Below, one piece after another: positions 1 through 4,759 of a DNA stretch of 6,522 nucleotides. Position 1 is the first letter of the stretch; each line of letters starts with the position of its first letter. The notes beneath the pieces were generated by a model, which saw only the letters and a list, made by a program, of their open reading frames with translations, was not told the origin of the DNA and did no database searches. The position numbers were made by a program, and so were the translations under genes. Origin of the DNA: an uncultured Eubacteriales bacterium (GTDB taxonomy: Bacteria > Bacillota > Clostridia > Oscillospirales > Oscillospiraceae); contig URPA01000083.1 in NCBI GenBank assembly GCA_900549545.1, positions 1 through 6,522 on the forward strand. Reading direction: 5' to 3'.

Positions 1-19
1 AGCGGATTTTTGTTTTGTA

Positions 20-110
20 TTCTTCATTTTTCATTATTCAATATTCATCATTCATAAAACGGATTTTTGTAATGAACAATGAAGCCGCTTCGCTGATGAA
101 TAATGAATAA
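20..110. repeat. Heptamer tandem repeat arranged as an inverted pair
   Basis: Five consecutive heptamers of the form NNNTTCA occupy 20-54 (TTCTTCA, TTTTTCA, TTATTCA, ATATTCA, TCATTCA). The complementary form TGAANNN occurs at 73-79, 80-86, 97-103 and 104-110. One consequence is a perfect 10-bp inverted repeat, 31-40 against 97-106. A small GAAG-CCG-CTTC hairpin lies at 81-91. An 11-bp direct repeat (CGGATTTTTGT, 3-13 and 60-70) brackets the left heptamer block. This is non-coding. Heptamer elements of this kind are, from memory, common between genes in Oscillospiraceae-type genomes, which I cannot check here. The array ends about 28 bp before the -35 box of the downstream operon. Confidence 0.75.
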
Positions 111-137
111 TTTCTTGTTCATCTTGAGGATATTTCA

Positions 138-172
138 TTGAACTCACCCCCGATTTCGGCTATAATTATAAT
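138..172 (+). promoter_or_regulatory. Promoter of the Fic/nuclease operon
   Basis: A -35 box TTGAAC (138-143) is followed by a 17-bp spacer and a perfect -10 box TATAAT (161-166). A second TATAAT directly abuts it (167-172). The predicted start point is near 173, which gives a 5' leader of about 35 bases to the ATG at 209. No other convincing promoter is seen upstream of the three later genes, so this one probably drives the whole four-gene set. Confidence 0.75.
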
Positions 173-208
173 GTATCAACACAAAAATTATGAAGCAGGT
201 GACAGTAC

Positions 209-418
209 ATGAGCCAAGAACGACTGCTTGCTTTTGAAAAAATGCTTTCCGACATCCTCGCGCAGTATGACGCGGTCACGGAGAAGCTGACGGCGCTCAA
301 GGCGCAGGGAAAAGAGAAAACCGCCACTTACCGCCAGCTTTTTGCCAACAAGCTGCAATACCAGACCATATTGTCATACTACCGGACATATGGCCTCTGG
401 GATGGCGGCAATAAATAG
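209..418 (+). CDS. Small helical protein, first gene of the Fic operon
   Basis: Function not recognised. The 69-aa product has no signal peptide and no membrane segment. Residues 1-36 are mostly heptad-spaced Leu, Ile, Val and charged residues, typical of a helical hairpin or short coiled coil. The C-terminal half carries TYRQLFANKLQYQTILSYY and ends with a YGLWDGG tail. ATG 209 is preceded by an AGGTGA ribosome site at 197-202. The gene lies 42 bases upstream of the long fic gene and behind the operon promoter, so the two are probably co-expressed. Its size and position suit a toxin-antitoxin partner such as VbhA, but I cannot find the [ST]xxxE[GN] inhibitory motif of Fic antitoxins in it, so calling it the antitoxin is not supported. 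From memory, similar small proteins recur in Clostridia accessory regions. Confidence 0.75.
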   Translation: MSQERLLAFEKMLSDILAQYDAVTEKLTALKAQGKEKTATYRQLFANKLQYQTILSYYRTYGLWDGGNK

Positions 419-460
419 GTACGCGATAACCAGCTTTTAAAAAGGAAATGAGGTGCAGAT

Positions 461-1543
461 ATGCCGGAAGATAAGACGTGGCAATTTGAGCTTGAAGAAT
501 ATATCAGACAGGGCGAACCTGGAAAAGTTGAAAAAAGTGAGGCATGGCAGACGGCCATTGGGTTGCAGGCCGTTGACGGACTGAACACTTCTGTGTATCT
601 GCTGGATACGGCAAAAGATCATATCGAAGGTAAAATTACAATCGATGAAGCGCAAAAGCGTATTCAGAGCTATTACGAGCAGAGAACCGACCGTGCTGAA
701 ATTGAAAATGAAACCAAAGAGGCGGACATTGTTTCAGCAAGAATTGCAAAGCTGTTGGGAGAAAGAGCCTTCCAGTTCTCTCCTGCTGAATGGCTGACGA
801 TTCACCGCAGATTGTTTGAGGGCGTGTTCAGCCACGCCGGACAAATCCGTCAGTATAACATTTCAAAAAAGGAATGGATATTGAGTGGAGAAACGGTTAT
901 CTACGCTGATTTTAACAGCATAAAAGATAGTTTAGACTATGATTTTGCCGCTGAACGACAGTTTTCTTATGAGGGACTGTCGCTTGAAGCATCGGTAAAA
1001 CACCTTGCAAAATTTGCATCGGACATTTGGCAGATTCACCCGTTCTGCGAAGGAAATACCCGCGCCACCGCCGTTTTTATGATTAAATACATGAAAACCT
1101 TTGGCTTTCGGGTAAACAACGATGCTTTTGAGAAAAATTCGTGGTATTTCCGCAATGCGCTGGTAAGAGCAAACTATAACAACATCCGAAAAGGCATACA
1201 TTCCACAACAAGGTTTTTGGAAATGTTCTTTTCTAATCTTCTGCTGGGTACTGAGTACGAGCTGAAAAACAGATATATGCATGTTGATTATATAGACGAA
1301 AGCAGCATCCAAAGTGCCAAAAATGAAAGTCCAAAGTGCCAAATTGACACTTTGAAGTGCACTTTGGAAGAACTTGCAGTGTTGAATTTAATAAAAAAGA
1401 ACCCGGCAGTTAAACAAACCGAGCTTGCGGAACAAACAGGCAAATCTGTCAGAAGCATAAAGCGCATTGTAGACTCTCTGAAAGAGAAGCAATATATTTG
1501 CAGAGTGGACGGCAAACGCTTCGGCAAGTGGGAAATACTTTAA
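461..1543 (+). CDS. Fic family protein with VbhA-like N-terminus and winged helix
   Basis: The 360-aa product contains a Fic AMP-transferase fold. Residues about 29-72 (core AIGLQAVDGL, then EGKITIDEAQKRI) resemble the Fic antitoxin VbhA, here fused in front of the Fic domain. The position of the inhibitory [ST]xxxE[GN] motif reads LQAVDG (35-40), so Ser/Thr and Glu are both altered. The catalytic loop is HPFCEGNTR (193-201) with His193; the usual Gly/Lys before the arginine is Thr200, and the second arginine of HPFxxGNGRxxR is Ala204. The flap region is about 126-150. After a linker (280-303) rich in a DNA-level repeat, residues about 304-360 form a winged helix-turn-helix (TELAEQTGKSVRSIKRIVDSL). 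Fic proteins transfer AMP or another nucleotide part to hydroxyl side chains of target proteins; the target here is unknown. The start is set by a GAGGTG site at 450-455. The next fic gene starts 16 bases after the stop, so the two are co-transcribed and probably translationally coupled. Confidence 0.93.
   Translation: MPEDKTWQFELEEYIRQGEPGKVEKSEAWQTAIGLQAVDGLNTSVYLLDTAKDHIEGKITIDEAQKRIQSYYEQRTDRAEIENETKEADIVSARIAKLLGERAFQFSPAEWLTIHRRLFEGVFSHAGQIRQYNISKKEWILSGETVIYADFNSIKDSLDYDFAAERQFSYEGLSLEASVKHLAKFASDIWQIHPFCEGNTRATAVFMIKYMKTFGFRVNNDAFEKNSWYFRNALVRANYNNIRKGIHSTTRFLEMFFSNLLLGTEYELKNRYMHVDYIDESSIQSAKNESPKCQIDTLKCTLEELAVLNLIKKNPAVKQTELAEQTGKSVRSIKRIVDSLKEKQYICRVDGKRFGKWEIL
1308..1367. repeat. 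Intragenic CAAAGTG/CACTTTG cluster in the fic linker
   Basis: Within 60 bp coding the inter-domain linker, CAAAGTG occurs twice in direct orientation (1310-1316 and 1332-1338, inside a 14-bp repeat TCCAAAGTGCCAAA spaced 22 bp) and CACTTTG twice inverted (1348-1354 and 1360-1366). The arms CCAAAGTGC (1331-1339) and GCACTTTGG (1359-1367) are perfectly complementary. The 22-bp period is not a multiple of three, so the repetition is at DNA or RNA level rather than protein level. It could be an mRNA hairpin or a binding site for the protein's own winged helix; both are inference. Confidence 0.7.
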
Positions 1544-1564
1544 TAATGGGAGGCACACAATGGC
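1542..1564 (+). repeat. Translation-start junction repeat, copy 1
   Basis: This 23-bp stretch holds the GGGAGG ribosome site and the ATG of the class III fic gene. It matches 2238-2260 at 22 of 23 positions; the only difference is A versus G in the purine tract. Both copies place their ATG at the same point and continue into a GC-start second codon. Confidence 0.85.
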
Positions 1565-2165
1565 GCTTGAAAATAAATTGGGGCTTACAAGCTCAGCCGA
1601 CCTTGCCCGCGAGGAAGAGCGCATCAGCAAGAAAAAGGCGCTCGAGCTTTTTGAAAATGGCGGTTTGGATACGCTGCCCGCCGGGCGGTTTTCTACCCTT
1701 CAGGCAATCCACAAATATCTCTTTGAGGATATTTACGACTTTGCAGGCGAGATAAGAACCGTCAACATTTCAAAGGGCAATTTCCGCTTTGCCCCTGTGA
1801 TGTATTTGCAGGCGGCGCTTGAGAATATCGACAAAATGCCGCAGGCGAGCTTTGATGAGATTGTCGAGAAATATGTTGAAATGAATATCGCCCACCCCTT
1901 CAGGGAAGGGAATGGGCGCAGTACCCGTATATGGCTGGATCAGATTTTCAAAGCCGAGCTTCACAAGGTCGTTGACTGGAGCGGAGTGGATAAAGAAGAT
2001 TACCTTTTGGCCATGGAGCGCAGCCCCATCAGGGATATAGAGATTAAACATCTGCTGAAAAATGCCCTGACGGATGATGTCAACAGCCGCGAGGTATATA
2101 TGAAGGGCATAGACCACAGCTATTACTACGAGGGGTATACCACCTTTAAGACGGAGGAGCTGTAA
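1560..2165 (+). CDS. Class III Fic AMP-transferase
   Basis: The 201-aa product is about the size of the compact class III Fic proteins such as Neisseria meningitidis NmFic. The catalytic motif is complete: HPFREGNGRSTR (112-123), with base His112, phosphate-binding Gly117-Asn118-Gly119 and Arg120, and the gamma-phosphate arginine Arg123. The flap lies near 65-80 (IRTVNISKGNFRFAP). The C-terminal helix carries SYYYEG (187-192), an exact [ST]xxxE[GN] inhibitory motif, with Glu191 expected to contact Arg123. Tyr188 and Tyr193 sit where NmFic has its auto-AMPylated tyrosines Y183 and Y188. By analogy the enzyme would be an inactive oligomer that opens on dilution and self-modification; NmFic AMPylates the GyrB subunit of DNA gyrase. 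The target here is inferred, not seen. A GGGAGG site precedes the ATG, 16 bases after the upstream fic stop. Confidence 0.95.
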   Translation: MALENKLGLTSSADLAREEERISKKKALELFENGGLDTLPAGRFSTLQAIHKYLFEDIYDFAGEIRTVNISKGNFRFAPVMYLQAALENIDKMPQASFDEIVEKYVEMNIAHPFREGNGRSTRIWLDQIFKAELHKVVDWSGVDKEDYLLAMERSPIRDIEIKHLLKNALTDDVNSREVYMKGIDHSYYYEGYTTFKTEEL

Positions 2166-2169
2166 AATC

Positions 2170-2226
2170 CCAAAGTGTCAATTTGATGCTTTGGCCGGCA
2201 CGGGATTCAGCACGGAAGAATTTTAA
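2170..2226 (+). pseudogene. Scar of a lost fic linker coding segment
   Basis: Bases 2170-2193 match the linker of the long fic gene (1331-1354) at 20 of 24 positions in the same orientation. Read in that frame the scar gives PKCQFDALAGTGFSTEEF and then TAA; the intact linker reads PKCQIDTLKCTLEEL. The two can be aligned with a three-codon insertion. The segment has no start codon or ribosome site and lies between two genes, so it is best read as a deletion remnant of a second long fic gene. Alternatively it is only a shared palindrome: CCAAAG (2170-2175) and CTTTGG (2189-2194) can pair. There is no T-tract, so it is not a good terminator. Confidence 0.5.
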
Positions 2227-2237
2227 CAAAACGGAAA

Positions 2238-2260
2238 AATAATGGGGGGCACACAATGGC
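2238..2260 (+). repeat. Translation-start junction repeat, copy 2
   Basis: This second copy of the 23-bp junction at 1542-1564 carries an unbroken GGGGGG ribosome site and the ATG (2256) of the nuclease-like gene. Together with the scar at 2170-2226 it reproduces in shortened form the 3' end of the long fic gene and the junction that follows it. Confidence 0.85.
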
Positions 2261-3152
2261 AGATATTAAATTATTCAATATAGGCGGAAAGGTAACGCAG
2301 CTGCAAAGCGGAAATGTGACCCTTGAAAAAGAGCTGCAAACCGTTATTGAAAACAACATGGAGACCTTTTTTGGCGTTACCTTTCTCGCCTCAGAGTACA
2401 AAACGACTGATGGCGGCCGTATGGACAGCATCGGCATCGACGAAAACCACTGCCCGGTTATCTTTGAATACAAACGCTCAATAAAGGAAAATGTAATTAA
2501 CCAGGGCCTGTTCTATCTCAACTGGCTTTTGGACCATAAAGACAGCTTCAAGGTTCTGGTTATCCAGAAGCTCGGCCTCAAGGCGGCGGAAAATATTGAC
2601 TGGACTATGCCCCGCGTTGTCTGCATTGCGGGGGACTTTACGAAATATGACGAATCCGCAATCAAACAGATGAACCGAAACGTAAGTCTTATCAGGTATA
2701 AAAAGTTTGGCAGCGACCTGCTGATGTTTGAGCAGATCAACGAAAACATTGCCGCGGCAATCCCGGACGCGGACGCTCCGGCCGTAAAAGCCAAATCAGC
2801 CGACAAGACCTTTGAAGAGCAGCTAAGGACGGCAAACGAGCCCGTAAAAACGCTGTATCAGGACCTGGCCAACTACATATTGAGCCTCGGCGACGATGTT
2901 TGCGAAACGCATCTGAAGCTCTACGCCGCGTTCAAGAAAATTCGGAATATTGTAACGGTGGTTGTGTTAAAGAAGAAGCTGGTTTTGAACCTGCCCTTGG
3001 ATGTGGCCACAGTGACATTTGAAGAGGGCTTTTCAAGGAATGTTACCAACGTCGGGCACTGGGGCTGCGGCGCAGTGGAATTGTACATCCAAAATGCTGC
3101 GGATTTTGAAAAGGCAAAGCCGCTCCTTGACCGCGCGTATAACGAAAATTAA
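2256..3152 (+). CDS. PD-(D/E)xK nuclease-like protein with DUF5655-type C-terminus
   Basis: The 298-aa product appears to have two domains. The N-terminal part (about 1-165) has the layout of a NucS-like PD-(D/E)xK nuclease: Glu32 and Glu36 in a helix, Asp57 in GGRMDSIGID, then Glu71-x-Lys73 in the strand VIFEYKR, and a Q83xxxY87 helix. The candidate catalytic set is therefore D57, E71 and K73. An Ala-rich linker (165-185) leads to a C-terminal part (about 195-298) that resembles DUF5655, a small alpha/beta domain often found alone or attached to nuclease-like proteins. Predicted role: metal-dependent nucleic acid cleavage or binding in the cytoplasm; the substrate is unknown. It is the last gene of the operon, 90 bases after the class III fic stop, and it ends 6 bases before the convergent tupC stop. 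No terminator is visible between them. Confidence 0.85.
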   Translation: MADIKLFNIGGKVTQLQSGNVTLEKELQTVIENNMETFFGVTFLASEYKTTDGGRMDSIGIDENHCPVIFEYKRSIKENVINQGLFYLNWLLDHKDSFKVLVIQKLGLKAAENIDWTMPRVVCIAGDFTKYDESAIKQMNRNVSLIRYKKFGSDLLMFEQINENIAAAIPDADAPAVKAKSADKTFEEQLRTANEPVKTLYQDLANYILSLGDDVCETHLKLYAAFKKIRNIVTVVVLKKKLVLNLPLDVATVTFEEGFSRNVTNVGHWGCGAVELYIQNAADFEKAKPLLDRAYNEN

Positions 3153-3158
3153 CCGCTC

Positions 3159-3812
3159 TCACGCGTAGAACTCCAAAAACCTCCGGGTTTCCGGCGCGTC
3201 GGGGGAATAGAGCAGCATGTCCTTTGCGCCCTGCTCCAGAAGCTGCCCGCCGTGAAAAAACATGACCTCATCAGAAAGCCTGCGGGCCTGCTGCAGGCTG
3301 TGGGTCACGAGAATAAGCGCGCAGCCGCCCTCCCGGCAGTAGTCCAGAATAAGCCCCTCGGCAAGCTTGCTGCTCTCCATATCCATGGCGGCGGTGGGCT
3401 CGTCGAGAATCAGCAGGTCAAAGCGCCGCATCATCAGCCGCGCCAGCGCCATGCGAGCCGTCTCTCCGCCGGAGAGGCGGTTTGCGCGTTTATCGGCCAG
3501 AGGCGCGATTTGCAGCGCCTCCATCAGCTGCTCCGCCCGCGCTTTGTCCTTGCCGCCCAGCAGGATGTTGGAGCGGACGCTCATGCGAAAGGCGTAATTT
3601 TTCTGCGGCATATAGCCCACACGAAGCCCCGGCTCGACCTTGCTCCCCGGCTGGTCCGCCGGGAGAGCACCCGCCAGCACCCGCGCAAGGGTGGATTTGC
3701 CGCTGCCGTTTGCGCCGATAACGCCGTATATTTTTCCCCGCTCAAGCTCCGCGCCGGGAAAATCCAGCACTCTTCTGCCCGCGTAGGTTTTGGTAAAAGC
3801 CGCTATCTTCAT
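3159..3812 (-). CDS. Tungstate ABC transporter ATP-binding protein TupC
   Basis: This 217-aa ABC ATPase would power tungstate import together with TupB at the inner face of the membrane. Visible motifs are Walker A GANGSGKST (33-41), Q-loop Gln70, signature LSGGE (113-117), Walker B LLILDEPT (133-140) with D-loop Asp144, and H-loop His171. The frame stays open upstream to 4052, but the start chosen is ATG 3812. There the protein begins MKIAAFTKTYAGRRVLDF at the normal first strand, a GGAGG-type site lies just upstream, and the ATG overlaps the tupB stop as ATGA (3809-3812). This overlap implies translational coupling. The sequence alone resembles molybdate and phosphate importers too; the tungstate call rests mainly on the linked TupA and on TupB. 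Confidence 0.93.
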   Translation of the reverse strand: MKIAAFTKTYAGRRVLDFPGAELERGKIYGVIGANGSGKSTLARVLAGALPADQPGSKVEPGLRVGYMPQKNYAFRMSVRSNILLGGKDKARAEQLMEALQIAPLADKRANRLSGGETARMALARLMMRRFDLLILDEPTAAMDMESSKLAEGLILDYCREGGCALILVTHSLQQARRLSDEVMFFHGGQLLEQGAKDMLLYSPDAPETRRFLEFYA

Positions 3813-4495
3813 CGGCTCAGCCTCCTTTGCAGCAGGGATATCGCCGCATTCACCAGCAGCGACACCGTCAGCAGAATAAGCCCCAGAGCGATGCCGAGGG
3901 AGAAATTGCCCCGGTTGGTGTACTGCATGATGGCGGTGGTCATCACGTTGGTTTTCCATGCTATCGCGCCGCCAACCATGGACACCGCGCCCACCTCCGC
4001 AATGCTGCGGGCAAAGGCCAGCAGATAGGCGGAGAAAATCTGATAAACGCACTCGTTGCCGAGCAGCAGCAGCGTGCGTCCCCGGCCCAGACCCAGACCC
4101 TTCGCCGTCTCCCGGACGGCGGGGGCGAGGTCGGAGACATAGCTCTCCATGCTGCCAATGACGATGGGCGTTATCAGCACCACCTGCGCCATAACCATGA
4201 TCTCCACCGTAAACAGCAGCTTAAACTGCCGGAAAGGGCCGACGCCCGAAAACAGCATATAAAACAGCAGCCCGCAGACCACCGGCGGCAGACCCATCAG
4301 CGTGCGGTTTACAACCAGCAGCGCGCCCCGCCCGCGAAAGCGGCACGAGCCGAGCCAGATGCCCAGCGGCACACCGATAATAAGGGCAATGAGCGAGCTT
4401 GCAAGACTCATCCGCGCCGTGACGGACAGAATGTTGCACAGCTGGGCATCGGCGGTGGCTATCAATTCAATTGCTTTTTCGATGGCGCTGTGCAT
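3809..4495 (-). CDS. Tungstate ABC transporter permease TupB
   Basis: The 228-aa integral membrane protein forms the tungstate channel, probably as a homodimer. Hydrophobic segments are seen at about 27-50, 60-83, 93-115, 152-178 and 200-222. The cytoplasmic coupling loop (EAA motif) is ETAKGLGLGRGRTLLLL (129-145), where the ATPase docks. An AGGAGAG ribosome site (4501-4507) lies 5 bases before the ATG at 4495. It overlaps tupC by 4 bases and is separated from tupA by a 264-base structured gap, which would allow more TupA than TupBC to be made from one transcript. The length and layout fit the TupB/ModB-type permeases. Confidence 0.93.
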   Translation of the reverse strand: MHSAIEKAIELIATADAQLCNILSVTARMSLASSLIALIIGVPLGIWLGSCRFRGRGALLVVNRTLMGLPPVVCGLLFYMLFSGVGPFRQFKLLFTVEIMVMAQVVLITPIVIGSMESYVSDLAPAVRETAKGLGLGRGRTLLLLGNECVYQIFSAYLLAFARSIAEVGAVSMVGGAIAWKTNVMTTAIMQYTNRGNFSLGIALGLILLTVSLLVNAAISLLQRRLSR

Positions 4496-4524
4496 GACAT
4501 CTCTCCTTTTTTTGAAACTGAAAT

Positions 4525-4692
4525 TTCCGCGAGATGCTCACCGTTGAGGATGAAATTGCAGGCAAAGCCTCGCAGAGTTCGCCGCCCGGAGGCGGCGAAT
4601 AAAATTTCAATAAGTTTTTCCCGGGGGCGAGTGCCTCGGGAAAAACACTTCTCGCGGAATGAGTGTCGAAATGTACGCCAAGGGCGTACATT
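4525..4692. repeat. Multi-hairpin element in the tupA-tupB gap
   Basis: This non-coding stretch is packed with complementary arms. An outer 10-bp pair, TTCCGCGAGA (4525-4534) and TCTCGCGGAA (4650-4659), encloses three others: TGAAATT (4551-4557) with AATTTCA (4603-4609), TTCGCCGCC (4578-4586) with GGCGGCGAA (4591-4599), and GTTTTTCCCG (4614-4623) with CGGGAAAAAC (4637-4646). A separate 10-bp hairpin follows at 4670-4679/4683-4692. A 12-bp direct repeat GAGGCGGCGAAT (4589-4600 and 4693-4704) gives the 4578-4586 arm two possible partners, so alternative folds are possible. It may be an interspersed palindromic element or a structured RNA in the tup transcript. Confidence 0.7.
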
Positions 4693-4719
4693 GAGGCGGC
4701 GAATGAAGTGCAATCCCCT

Positions 4720-4752
4720 CTGTCGTCAAAGTCATTTTGACTTTGACGACAG
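4720..4752 (-). other. 15-bp perfect hairpin just after tupA
   Basis: Arms 4720-4734 and 4738-4752 are perfectly complementary over 15 bp with a 3-base loop. The hairpin starts 7 bases after the tupA stop on the transcript. No U-tract follows in the tupA direction, so it is not a standard intrinsic terminator. A role in partial termination, or in protecting the tupA 3' end from exonucleases so that the binding protein exceeds the membrane parts, is plausible but inferred. Confidence 0.8.
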
Positions 4753-4759
4753 CCTAAAA

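Noticed and set aside
209..418. The 69-aa protein as a VbhA-type Fic antitoxin
   Set aside because: No [ST]xxxE[GN] motif is present; the VbhA-like segment is instead in the N-terminus of the long Fic protein.
2170..2194. An intrinsic terminator between the class III fic and the nuclease gene
   Set aside because: Only a 6-bp stem with a 13-base loop and no T-tract; the segment is better explained as similar to the fic linker.
3252..4028. A 258-codon open frame on the plus strand opposite tupC
   Set aside because: The opposite strand has all ABC ATPase motifs in order. This frame shows no recognisable domain and reflects GC-rich codon bias.
3813..4052. Upstream extension of tupC by 80 codons
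   Set aside because: The extension lies inside tupB in another frame, gives a Arg/His/Gly-rich sequence without domain character, and the ABC fold starts at the ATG overlapping the tupB stop.
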